Origin: Thalassotalea sp. PP2-459
GTDB lineage: Bacteria > Pseudomonadota > Gammaproteobacteria > Enterobacterales > Alteromonadaceae
Direction of reading: 5' to 3'
NCBI RefSeq assembly: GCF_001913705.1
Contig: NZ_MKQD01000034.1
Span: forward strand, 186,001 to 250,000
DNA length: 64,000 nucleotides
The notes under the pieces are model-generated. The model made no database searches. It was not told the DNA's origin and worked only from the letters and a program-made list of their open reading frames with translations. A program made the translations under genes and the position numbers. Below are positions 9,391 through 17,615 of the stretch, piece by piece (position 1 is the stretch's first letter; each line of letters starts with the position of its first letter).

Positions 9391-9407
9391 TACATTTAGT
9401 AAATGTA
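9391..9407. promoter_or_regulatory. Perfect 17-bp palindrome in the divergent MBOAT/manC gap
   Basis: TACATTTA-G-TAAATGTA is a perfect inverted repeat centred at 9399. It is about 67 bases upstream of the MBOAT start and 75 upstream of manC, so it is placed to act on both operons. A homodimeric repressor or activator site is the natural reading; the protein is unknown. Confidence 0.4.
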
Positions 9408-9418
9408 CTTTCGAAGCA

Positions 9419-9448
9419 TTAATAAATCACTTATGATGACATTATAAT
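9419..9448 (+). promoter_or_regulatory. manC: Probable sigma-70 promoter of the manC operon
   Basis: A perfect TATAAT at 9443-9448 has a partial -35 match, TTAATA, at 9419-9424 with an 18-base spacer. Start of transcription would be near 9455, leaving a short leader that contains GGAAG 3-8 bases before the manC ATG. The palindrome at 9391-9407 lies just upstream, as expected for an activator or a shared operator. Confidence 0.4.
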
Positions 9449-9473
9449 TAAATTCATCGTTTATGGAAGACAA

Positions 9474-10889
9474 ATGGATCAACCTGTCATTACTCCTGTG
9501 GTGTTGTGTGGTGGAAGTGGTACTCGACTTTGGCCATTATCACGTACCTATACCCCGAAACAATTTTTACCGTTAACCTCTTCTTACTCAATGTTGCAAG
9601 AAACAGTTCTTCGATTACCTAAAACGATTAACCAAGGTATTTTTATTTGTAATGAAGAACATCGCTTTATGCTTGCTGAGCAATTAAGGAAAATTGATGC
9701 CAATAACAGCACAATTTTGCTTGAGCCCGAAGGTCGAAACACTGCACCTGCAGTCGCTTTAGCTGCTTTGCAGGCAATGAAAGATAATCCGCATGCGATG
9801 TTATTAGTGCTAGCAGCAGATCATGTAATCTCTGATCATGGCGCATTTCATCAAGCGATTGAACATGCAACAGCAGCAGCGTTGCAAGATAAATTAACCA
9901 CCTTTGGTATTGTGCCGGATAAACCTGAAACAGGGTATGGCTACATTCAACATGGCAACGATGGCGAACAATTTCATTCAGTAAAACAGTTTGTTGAAAA
10001 GCCAGCGCTTGATGTCGCTAAACAATACGTCGCTTCTGGTGATTACTTGTGGAATAGCGGTATGTTTTTGTTCAAAGCGTCATGCTTCATTGATGAATTA
10101 GAGAAATACTGTCCAGAAATATTAGTTGCATGTCAGCAAGCTTTCAGTGGTGCTGAACAAGATTTAGATTTTATTCGACCAGAAAAGTCTGCCTTTTTAT
10201 CTTGTGTCAGTGAATCAATTGATTATGCGGTTATGGAAAAAACGTCAAATGCCGCGGTTGTACCTCTAAATGCGGGTTGGAGCGATGTGGGTTCATACGG
10301 GGCGTTAGCTGATGTACTTGATAAAAGTGACGAGAAATCGAATGTATTCGTTGGTGATGTATTAACGCATGAAACCTCGGAGTGTTATATCAACAGCCAA
10401 CATAAATTGGTTGCTACTGTTGGTGTCGAAAATCTGGTTATTGTAGATACGCCAGATGCGGTATTAGTGGCTAATAAAGATAAAGCACAAGATGTTAAAG
10501 CCATTGTTGAACAATTAAAGCAACAAAGCAGAAGCGAAGTGTCATTTCAGCGTGAAGTGTATCGACCATGGGGTAAGTATGACTCTATCGACATGGGTGA
10601 GCGCTTCCAAGTAAAACGCATTACCGTGAAACCAGGGGCAAAACTTTCAGTACAAATGCATCACCACCGTGCTGAACATTGGATTGTTGTCTCAGGTACA
10701 GCAAAAGTGACGATTGGTGAAACCACATCGCTTTTGAGTGAAAATATGTCTACTTATATTCCGATTGGTGAAGTTCACGCACTAGAAAACCCTGGAAAGC
10801 TCCCCTTAGAAATGATTGAAGTACAATCAGGTAGTTACCTTGGTGAAGATGATATTGTACGCTTTGAAGATAGATACGGACGTAGTTAA
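9474..10889 (+). CDS. manC: Mannose-1-phosphate guanylyltransferase / mannose-6-phosphate isomerase
   Basis: A two-domain type II PMI/GMP enzyme of 471 residues, the usual length. The nucleotidyltransferase domain opens with GGSGTRLWPLSR (residues 13-24) and makes GDP-mannose from mannose-1-phosphate and GTP. The C-terminal cupin (about 360-471; PWGKYDSID, then MHHHRAEHWIVVSG) isomerises fructose-6-phosphate to mannose-6-phosphate. It is followed 13 bases later by phosphomannomutase, completing the GDP-mannose pathway. The ATG at 9474 is preceded by GGAAG. It is the first gene of the long + strand EPS block. Confidence 0.95.
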   Translation: MDQPVITPVVLCGGSGTRLWPLSRTYTPKQFLPLTSSYSMLQETVLRLPKTINQGIFICNEEHRFMLAEQLRKIDANNSTILLEPEGRNTAPAVALAALQAMKDNPHAMLLVLAADHVISDHGAFHQAIEHATAAALQDKLTTFGIVPDKPETGYGYIQHGNDGEQFHSVKQFVEKPALDVAKQYVASGDYLWNSGMFLFKASCFIDELEKYCPEILVACQQAFSGAEQDLDFIRPEKSAFLSCVSESIDYAVMEKTSNAAVVPLNAGWSDVGSYGALADVLDKSDEKSNVFVGDVLTHETSECYINSQHKLVATVGVENLVIVDTPDAVLVANKDKAQDVKAIVEQLKQQSRSEVSFQREVYRPWGKYDSIDMGERFQVKRITVKPGAKLSVQMHHHRAEHWIVVSGTAKVTIGETTSLLSENMSTYIPIGEVHALENPGKLPLEMIEVQSGSYLGEDDIVRFEDRYGRS

Positions 10890-10902
10890 TAGTAGATAAA
10901 TC

Positions 10903-12276
10903 ATGATGACAAAAGAAAATTTAACCTGTTTTAAAGCTTATGATATTCGTGGCAAGTTAGGCGAAGAGCTTAATGCTGATATTGCTTATCGTATTGGCCG
11001 AGCGTTTGCTCAACACACCAAAGCGAAAACTGTTGTGGTTGGTGGTGATGTTCGATTAACCAGTGAAGAATTAAAGTTAGCGCTGGCGAATGGCTTGATG
11101 GATGGTGGCACTGACGTCATTGATCTAGGTCTTAGCGGTACTGAACACATTTATTTCGCCACCAGCCATTTAAAATGTGATGGCGGTATTGTAGTGACAG
11201 CGAGTCATAACCCTATTGATTACAACGGTATGAAATTAGTCAGAGAGCATTCTAAGCCAATTTCTGGTGATACTGGGTTATTTGATATTAAAGCGCTAGC
11301 AGAAAGTGGTGAGTTTGTTACTCCTGTTTTAAAAGGAACGATAACGCCTCATGATATCTCTGACGCTTATACTGAACACTTGTTAAGTTATATTGAACTT
11401 GAGAATATCAAACCGTTAAAAATTGTCGTGAATGCTGGTAATGGGACAGCTGGCCCCGCGTTAGACTGCATAGAACAAGCATTTAACACACGCAATATTC
11501 CAATTGAGTTTATCAAGGTTCATCATCAGCCTGACGGTACCTTTCCCAATGGAATACCTAATCCTTTACTGCATGAAAACCAACCAGTTACGTCAAATGC
11601 TGTAAAAACTCATCAAGCAGATATGGGCATTGCATGGGATGGTGACTTTGATCGCTGTTTTCTGTTCGATGAAAACGGTAGCTTTATTGAAGGTTATTAT
11701 ATTGTTGGGTTACTCGCCGAAAACTTTTTAGCTAAGCAGCCAGGCGGGAAAATTATTCATGATCCGCGTTTAACGTGGAATACCATCGATATTGTTGAAC
11801 AAAGTGGTGGTCAAGCAATACAGAGTAAAACCGGCCATGCTTTTATCAAAGAGCGTATGCGCGAGGAAGATGCAATATACGGTGGTGAAATGAGTGCACA
11901 TCATTACTTTCGAGATTTCGCCTATTGTGACAGCGGTATGATCCCTTGGCTTTTAGTGGCGGAGTTACTGTGTATTAAAAAACAACCACTCTCTGCTTTA
12001 GTGCAAGATCGCATTGCTAAATATCCTTCCCCAGGCGAAATTAATAGCACCATTGCTGAACCGAAAAAGGCCATTGCTCGCGTGCTTGAGTATTACCAAG
12101 CACAAGCAGTTGAGATTGAGTACGTAGACGGTATAAGTGTGTCATTTGATAACTGGCGCTTTAATCTACGTTCAAGCAATACTGAGCCAGTCGTCAGATT
12201 AAATGTAGAAACCAAGGGAGATCTTGCGTTGATGCAAATAAAAACTGATGAAGTACTTCAATTATTACGACAATAG
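10903..12276 (+). CDS. manB: Phosphomannomutase
   Basis: A 457-residue alpha-D-phosphohexomutase that interconverts mannose-6-phosphate and mannose-1-phosphate for ManC. The phosphoserine loop TASHNP is at residues 99-104 (Ser101), the Mg-binding loop is DGDFDRC, and the sugar-specificity loop GGEMSAHH is the form typical of CpsG/ManB-type enzymes. The C-terminal phosphate-binding loop reads RSSNTEP. Tandem ATGs occur at 10903 and 10906. The gene ends 2 bases before the FemAB-like gene, so coupled translation through the operon is likely. A phosphoglucomutase side activity is possible in this family. Confidence 0.93.
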   Translation: MMTKENLTCFKAYDIRGKLGEELNADIAYRIGRAFAQHTKAKTVVVGGDVRLTSEELKLALANGLMDGGTDVIDLGLSGTEHIYFATSHLKCDGGIVVTASHNPIDYNGMKLVREHSKPISGDTGLFDIKALAESGEFVTPVLKGTITPHDISDAYTEHLLSYIELENIKPLKIVVNAGNGTAGPALDCIEQAFNTRNIPIEFIKVHHQPDGTFPNGIPNPLLHENQPVTSNAVKTHQADMGIAWDGDFDRCFLFDENGSFIEGYYIVGLLAENFLAKQPGGKIIHDPRLTWNTIDIVEQSGGQAIQSKTGHAFIKERMREEDAIYGGEMSAHHYFRDFAYCDSGMIPWLLVAELLCIKKQPLSALVQDRIAKYPSPGEINSTIAEPKKAIARVLEYYQAQAVEIEYVDGISVSFDNWRFNLRSSNTEPVVRLNVETKGDLALMQIKTDEVLQLLRQ

Positions 12277-12278
12277 TA

Positions 12279-13319
12279 ATGAACATGGAATATCGTATTC
12301 TATCGCTGAGTGACTTAAGTGAAGAATATTGGCAACAGCGCTTATCACCGCAACTGTTTGAACATTCGCTTGTTTGGTTGCAAGCTACCGAGCAATATGT
12401 AACGAAAAAGCGCTGTAAGTTACATACCTTATGGTGTGATGAACAACTGGTTGCGGCACTACCACTTTATCAAGAGCAAGGCTTTTTAGGCGCAAAGGTG
12501 TTTAAAAATTTAATGAGCTTTTATTCAACAGAAATCAGCTTATTAACTCACAGTGACTTTCCAGAAAGTGGGCAATTACTATATGACCACATTATTGAAG
12601 CTAATCGTTGGCATTTTTTTGAACTTGGCCCCATCGTTAACAATCGTCTTAAACTTCATTATTTCAATACGGTGGTTGCACAGCAAACGAATTGGTTTAT
12701 TCGCGATGTTGATTCTGAAGAAGCCTATTTTTCAGCAAGGCCAAGTCGATTAAAAAACACGCTTAAACGTAAAAATAAGCAACTAACTAAACATAATTAT
12801 CGTTTTCAAATTGCACAAGATCCAACAAGCGTTAAGCAAATGTTTACTGACTATCAAGCAATTTATCAACAAAGCTGGAAAGGGCAAGAATTTAGTGATG
12901 ATTTTATTCTTGACCTTTGCTTGCAAGCACAAGCACAACAAAAATTATGCTTTGCAACCTTATACATTGATGACACTCCAGCAGCGTCTCAAATATGGTT
13001 TACGCAACAAGATCAGGTTTCTATTTTTAAATTAGCCTACGACCCGCAATTTTCATCATTGTCAGTAGGGAGTTTATTATCTGAATATATGACAAAACAT
13101 GTGTTAAGGCATTGTGGTATGCGTCACATAGAATTTGGTATGGGTGATGAGCGCTATAAACAAGATTGGATGAGTGAAAAGCAGTACCGTTATTGTTATT
13201 TGGTGTTTAATACCAAGTCGATTATTGGCATACTGGCGTGGTTAAGATATAGCGTAATGGCTAGCTTTAAAAAAACTTTAACAGGATGGTTAGGAAAAAA
13301 CTCGGATGACTCAACGTGA
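12279..13319 (+). CDS. FemAB/GNAT-like acyltransferase, XrtA/PEP-CTERM-associated type
   Basis: A 346-residue cytoplasmic protein with the double-GNAT look of FemAB-like proteins. The basic stretch RPSRLKNTLKRKNKQL near residues 152-167 and the C-terminal IEFGMGDERYKQDWM are typical of the subgroup found with exosortase A (XrtA/EpsH) EPS loci. It may acylate or aminoacylate a sugar or a carrier-bound intermediate; the true substrate of this subgroup is not known to me. Its last 14 bases overlap the acyl carrier protein gene, which points to a shared reaction. The family call is strong, the function open. Confidence 0.75.
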   Translation: MNMEYRILSLSDLSEEYWQQRLSPQLFEHSLVWLQATEQYVTKKRCKLHTLWCDEQLVAALPLYQEQGFLGAKVFKNLMSFYSTEISLLTHSDFPESGQLLYDHIIEANRWHFFELGPIVNNRLKLHYFNTVVAQQTNWFIRDVDSEEAYFSARPSRLKNTLKRKNKQLTKHNYRFQIAQDPTSVKQMFTDYQAIYQQSWKGQEFSDDFILDLCLQAQAQQKLCFATLYIDDTPAASQIWFTQQDQVSIFKLAYDPQFSSLSVGSLLSEYMTKHVLRHCGMRHIEFGMGDERYKQDWMSEKQYRYCYLVFNTKSIIGILAWLRYSVMASFKKTLTGWLGKNSDDST

Positions 13320-13557
13320 TATTAAACAACAACTCATAGAAATTTTATCTGGCTTAATGCCGAGTTATAACCAACAGTATTGGCAAAGCAATCCTGAACT
13401 TATTGGCGTGGTGCCCGAGTTTGACTCCATGACCATCGTAAATCTTATCGGTGAATTAGAAGATCAGTTTGATTTAACCTTAGATGATGACGATGTAACG
13501 GCTGAAAACTTTGAATCTGTCGATACTATTGTTGCGCTTGTCAGTAGCGAACGTTAA
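13306..13557 (+). CDS. Acyl carrier protein, EPS/XrtA-associated
   Basis: An 83-residue acidic helical protein of acyl carrier type. The phosphopantetheine attachment motif is EFDSMTIV with Ser41. The following acidic helix (GELEDQFDLTLDDDDV) fits the recognition helix of ACPs. It overlaps the FemAB-like gene by 14 bases and shares one base with the next gene (TAATG), so translation is coupled on both sides. This small ACP is a recognised member of exosortase-linked EPS clusters. The acyl group it carries is unknown, and no dedicated acyl-ligase is present nearby in this window. Confidence 0.85.
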   Translation: MTQRDIKQQLIEILSGLMPSYNQQYWQSNPELIGVVPEFDSMTIVNLIGELEDQFDLTLDDDDVTAENFESVDTIVALVSSER

Positions 13558-14318
13558 TGCTTCAATCTGGCGCACATTTTTATTCAACACACTCAACTGA
13601 ATTATATCGCTTTGTTCGTTTACCTGCGTTATTTGACCGTTTAGTGATGTTTTGTCCGCCATTGTTTGAAGACGCGAATAACACTCGTCACGTCTATAGT
13701 AAATTTGCACAGCAATTAGCAACTGAGCGAATCGCGTCAGTTATTTTTGATTATTCCGGCACAGGAGATAGTCAAGGAGAGTTGGCAGAGGCTTCCATTG
13801 CTACGTGGCGTTCTGAACTTACTCAACAAATTTCCAGTATTAAACAACAGTATCCTAACGTGAATGTTACCTTACTCGCCTGTTGTTCTGCTGCGCTGGT
13901 GCTAAATGAAACACTGTTTGAATGTGCTCACGAAATTATACTGTGGCACCCAGAGCTTAATGGTAAAAAATACCTTAACCAATTAAAGCGTATGGCTAAA
14001 TTGCAACCTTATGATGACCAATACATTGGTGAAGCATCGCTATCACTTATTGCCGGGTATGAATTATCAGCGTTGTTATTGAACGAATTAGCTGCGATCA
14101 ATATAAGTTTACCAATAAATACAAATATTTTCTGGGGCGAGTTTTCCATGCAAGTGCCCGTATCAGCAGCACGTAGCCGCTTATATCAATCAGTAGAGCA
14201 AAATCGCAATTTTTCGCTTGAAGTGTTTCAACAAGCAAAGTTTTGGCAGGCCTCTGAATTGACTCTACCTCTTGATTTACTCAAACAAACAATGCAATGG
14301 CTTGATGATGAAAAATAG
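13557..14318 (+). CDS. Alpha/beta hydrolase, exosortase A system-associated hydrolase 2-like
   Basis: A 253-residue alpha/beta-hydrolase-fold protein without signal peptide. LVMFCPPLFEDANNTRH (from about residue 29) and FDYSGTGDSQGE are the family blocks of the hydrolase-2 group seen beside PEP-CTERM EPS genes. The nucleophile elbow is unusual: LLACCSAAL (Ala108-Ala112), with no G-x-S-x-G, so it may use Cys or be non-catalytic. It starts inside the ACP stop codon and overlaps the next hydrolase by about 14 bases. Release or transfer of the ACP-bound group is a reasonable guess but is unproven. Confidence 0.7.
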   Translation: MLQSGAHFYSTHSTELYRFVRLPALFDRLVMFCPPLFEDANNTRHVYSKFAQQLATERIASVIFDYSGTGDSQGELAEASIATWRSELTQQISSIKQQYPNVNVTLLACCSAALVLNETLFECAHEIILWHPELNGKKYLNQLKRMAKLQPYDDQYIGEASLSLIAGYELSALLLNELAAINISLPINTNIFWGEFSMQVPVSAARSRLYQSVEQNRNFSLEVFQQAKFWQASELTLPLDLLKQTMQWLDDEK

Positions 14319-15126
14319 TCAAGAAACTCCTGTTAATTTTAAATGTGGTGAAGCCCAACTACAGGGTATTTTACATCAGGTAGAACATGCTAAACAGGGC
14401 GTGATCATGGTTGTTGGGGGCCCACAAACGCGGGTTGGCAGCCATCGAATGTTTGTTCAAATTGCGCGACATTTGACTCGCCAAGGTTTAAGTGTCTTAC
14501 GATTTGATTATCGTGGTGCTGGTGATAGCGAAGGTGAAATACAATCTTTTGAACATACTGTTGCTGATATTTCAGCGGCAGTAACCTTTTTTAAGACCCA
14601 ATACCCCAAAACAAACATCGCCCTGTGGGGTTTGTGTGATGCAGCATCTGCTATCGCTTTATTTTTAAAAACAGAGCAAGTAACTTCGATTAATCATGTG
14701 GTGTTACTAAACCCATGGGTAAAACAGCCAGCGACTGAAGCCCAAGCGTATTTAACACATTATTATTGGCATCGACTGCGTGATATCAGTTTTTGGAAAA
14801 AGCTTATCACGGGTAAGTTAAATATATTTCGAAGTGCACAAGGTATCGCACAGCAAAAAGCATTGGCCAATCAACAGCAGGAAGACTCATTTGTTGATGG
14901 CATGTTAGCGGGGTTACAACAGTATACTGGTCAATCTCATCTCATTTTGGCAGAGCAAGACTTAACGGCACAAGAGTTTTGCCAGCTAAGGCAGCATAAC
15001 GCTCAGTGGAAAACGCTAACTTTCAGTAGTGAAATCACTATTGCGGGTGCTAATCACACCTTTGCGTCGCCCCGTTGGAAACAACAAGTGGCAGAACAAA
15101 CCTTTAATGCGATTATATCTAGTTAA
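14305..15126 (+). CDS. Alpha/beta hydrolase, exosortase A system-associated hydrolase 1-like
   Basis: A 273-residue cytoplasmic alpha/beta hydrolase. VGGPQTRVGSHRMF and LRFDYRGAGDSEGE are hallmarks of the hydrolase-1 group of XrtA EPS loci. The nucleophile elbow is WGLCDAAS, which places Cys111 where serine usually sits, so this would be a thiol rather than serine hydrolase. A distal His (ANHTF) is near the C-terminus. I chose the ATG at 14305 (another at 14308), overlapping the previous stop; a frame extension to a TTG at 14272 is less likely. It closes the FemAB-ACP-hydrolase module. Confidence 0.75.
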   Translation: MMKNSQETPVNFKCGEAQLQGILHQVEHAKQGVIMVVGGPQTRVGSHRMFVQIARHLTRQGLSVLRFDYRGAGDSEGEIQSFEHTVADISAAVTFFKTQYPKTNIALWGLCDAASAIALFLKTEQVTSINHVVLLNPWVKQPATEAQAYLTHYYWHRLRDISFWKKLITGKLNIFRSAQGIAQQKALANQQQEDSFVDGMLAGLQQYTGQSHLILAEQDLTAQEFCQLRQHNAQWKTLTFSSEITIAGANHTFASPRWKQQVAEQTFNAIISS

Positions 15127-15253
15127 TTTTAATCATTATCGCTACAATGGTGAAGGTGTTAATATTTTGTAGCAACTTATTAACGTAAGTAAACAGCGGT
15201 TTTGTTTCGGATAGATAAAACAAAAAAGAATCACATTTTGCTTGGTAAAGAAT

Positions 15254-16531
15254 ATGGAATCAGTTTTTCAGCCTAAAATTGCAATTATTGGCTTAGGATA
15301 TGTCGGTTTACCCTTAGCGGTCGAATTTGGTAAAAAGTTTCAAACTATTGGTTTTGATATCAATGGTCCTCGTGTTCAAGAACTCAATCAAGGTATTGAC
15401 CGTACACTCGAAGTAAATCGAGAAGAGCTAAATGAAGCAACGCAACTTACTTGCTCATCTAACACTCAAGATATTATTGGTTGCGATTATTATATCGTTA
15501 CCGTCCCAACGCCGATTGATCAACACAAGCAACCTGATTTAACTCCGCTGATTAAAGCGTCAGAAATGCTTGGTAGTGTTATCGCAAAAAATGCGACAGT
15601 GATATATGAATCAACGGTTTATCCTGGGGCCACAGAAGAAGATTGCGTGCCTATTTTAGCGCAAGTATCTGGCTTAACGTACAATCAAGACTTTTTCGTA
15701 GGTTACTCTCCAGAGCGTATAAATCCGGGTGATAAAACACACCGTTTACCCTCAATTTTAAAAGTTACTTCAGGCTCTACGCCTGAAGTTGCTGAAAAAG
15801 TCGATGCCTTATATCGCAGTATTATTACTGCCGGTACTTACAAAGCATCATCTATTCGTGTTGCTGAGGCAGCGAAAGTCATTGAAAACACCCAGCGTGA
15901 TGTCAATATCGCACTTATTAATGAGCTATCGATTATTTTTAATCGCTTAGGTATTGATACGTTAGAAGTGCTTGAAGCGGCGGGTACAAAATGGAACTTT
16001 TTGCCATTTCGTCCTGGTTTGGTTGGTGGCCACTGTATTGGCGTTGATCCATACTACCTTACCCATAAGGCGCAAGCGGTAGGGTATCACCCTGAAATGA
16101 TACTTGCTGGCCGACGCCTTAACGATGGCATGGGGCAATATGTGGTTTCGCAATTAGTTAAAGGTATGTTGCAAAAGCGTATTCAGGTTGATCAATCAAA
16201 TGTGCTCGTTATGGGGTTAACTTTTAAAGAAAACTGTCCTGATTTACGTAATACAAAGATAATCGATATTATTCATGAGCTAAAAGAATACAATATTAAC
16301 GTTGATGTTGTAGATCCGCTATGTGAAAGTGAAGAAGCACAAAAAGAATACGGTATTTCGCTCACTAAAACGCCTGAAAAAGGTAAATACGACGGTGTTA
16401 TTCTTGCGGTCGCACACAGCGAATTTAAAGACATGGATATTAATGAAATTAAAGCACTTGGCCGAGAAAACCATGTGTTGTATGACTTAAAATGTGTGTT
16501 GGATAAATCACACGTAGATATGCGTCTGTAA
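15254..16531 (+). CDS. tviB: UDP-N-acetylhexosamine 6-dehydrogenase (TviB/WbpA-like)
   Basis: A 425-residue nucleotide-sugar dehydrogenase oxidising C6 of a UDP-HexNAc to the uronic acid with two NAD. The Rossmann motif [14 protein letters not shown] opens the protein, and the catalytic Cys261 lies in [14 protein letters not shown]. The pattern matches the TviB/WbpO-type branch acting on UDP-GlcNAc or UDP-GalNAc. I start it at the ATG 15254; a TTG at 15242 adds four residues and has no better ribosome site. It follows a 127-base gap, so it may have its own promoter, and is 19 bases upstream of tviC, its usual partner. Confidence 0.88.
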   Translation: MESVFQPKIAIIGLGYVGLPLAVEFGKKFQTIGFDINGPRVQELNQGIDRTLEVNREELNEATQLTCSSNTQDIIGCDYYIVTVPTPIDQHKQPDLTPLIKASEMLGSVIAKNATVIYESTVYPGATEEDCVPILAQVSGLTYNQDFFVGYSPERINPGDKTHRLPSILKVTSGSTPEVAEKVDALYRSIITAGTYKASSIRVAEAAKVIENTQRDVNIALINELSIIFNRLGIDTLEVLEAAGTKWNFLPFRPGLVGGHCIGVDPYYLTHKAQAVGYHPEMILAGRRLNDGMGQYVVSQLVKGMLQKRIQVDQSNVLVMGLTFKENCPDLRNTKIIDIIHELKEYNINVDVVDPLCESEEAQKEYGISLTKTPEKGKYDGVILAVAHSEFKDMDINEIKALGRENHVLYDLKCVLDKSHVDMRL

Positions 16532-16550
16532 ACGTACAAAGGATTAAACA

Positions 16551-17573
16551 GTGTCATCATTTGAAACAGTAAAAACGCAATTATTAGCCAGTCCTAAAAC
16601 CTGGCTAGTTACCGGTGTTGCAGGGTTTATTGGCTCTAATTTATTAGAAGCGTTATTAAAACTGAACCAGAAAGTGATCGGGTTAGATAATTTTGCCACC
16701 GGTTATCAGAAAAACTTAGACGAAGTCCAACAAAGCGTTAGCAGTGAGCAATGGCAAAACTTTCACTTTATTAAGGGTGATATTCGAGATTTTGAAACAT
16801 GCCAAAATGCTGCCAATAGCGTTGATTATGTTTTACATCAAGCGGCATTAGGTTCAGTGCCTCGGTCCATTGCTGACCCTATTACTACTAACGCAGCTAA
16901 TATTACCGGCTTTCTCAATATGCTCGAAGCCGCGAAACAGCATTCGGTCACTAGTTTTGTTTATGCAGCCAGTAGTTCTACCTATGGCGACCACCCAGCA
17001 TTACCGAAGGTTGAAGAAAATATCGGAAACCCATTGTCTCCTTATGCTGTGACTAAGTATGTTAACGAGTTATACGCAAGTGTGTATGCGAGAACCTATG
17101 ATTTTAACTGCATAGGTTTGCGTTATTTTAATGTCTTTGGAAAGCGTCAAGACCCAGACGGTGCCTATGCAGCGGTGATCCCCAAGTGGACGGCTGCGAT
17201 GATTAAAAACGAGCAAGTATTTATTAACGGCGATGGTTTAACCAGCCGTGATTTTTGTTACATTGAAAATACGGTGCAAATGAACATCTTAGCAGCAACG
17301 GCAGCGAAAGATGCGAAAAATGAAGTGTATAATGTTGCTGTAGGTGACCGCACTACATTAAATGATTTATTTGCATCAATTAAAACCGCGTTAATCGATA
17401 ACGGGGTGAATGTAGAGCAAGCGCCAGAATATCGAGACTTTCGTGCTGGTGATGTAAGACATTCGCAAGCTGATATATCAAAAGCAGCAACGAAATTAGG
17501 CTATGCGCCAGGGTATAAAATTCAACAGGGCATCTTAGAAGCGATGCCTTGGTATCTAAACAATGTTAAATAA
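16551..17573 (+). CDS. tviC: UDP-N-acetylglucosamine C4-epimerase (TviC/WbpP-like)
   Basis: A 340-residue extended SDR epimerase that interconverts UDP-GlcNAc(A) and UDP-GalNAc(A). The NAD loop [15 protein letters not shown] begins near residue 23. The catalytic residues are in ASSSTYG and [11 protein letters not shown] (Y-x3-K). The GTG start at 16551 has AAGGA about 7 bases upstream. TviB followed by TviC is the Vi-antigen and WbpO/WbpP arrangement that yields UDP-GalNAcA. The next gene starts 42 bases later on the same strand. The family is certain, the exact substrate likely but not proven. Confidence 0.88.
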   Translation: MSSFETVKTQLLASPKTWLVTGVAGFIGSNLLEALLKLNQKVIGLDNFATGYQKNLDEVQQSVSSEQWQNFHFIKGDIRDFETCQNAANSVDYVLHQAALGSVPRSIADPITTNAANITGFLNMLEAAKQHSVTSFVYAASSSTYGDHPALPKVEENIGNPLSPYAVTKYVNELYASVYARTYDFNCIGLRYFNVFGKRQDPDGAYAAVIPKWTAAMIKNEQVFINGDGLTSRDFCYIENTVQMNILAATAAKDAKNEVYNVAVGDRTTLNDLFASIKTALIDNGVNVEQAPEYRDFRAGDVRHSQADISKAATKLGYAPGYKIQQGILEAMPWYLNNVK

Positions 17574-17615
17574 CATTTTTAAGTCAAAGATAAGCTTATT
17601 AGTAAGGATTGAAGC

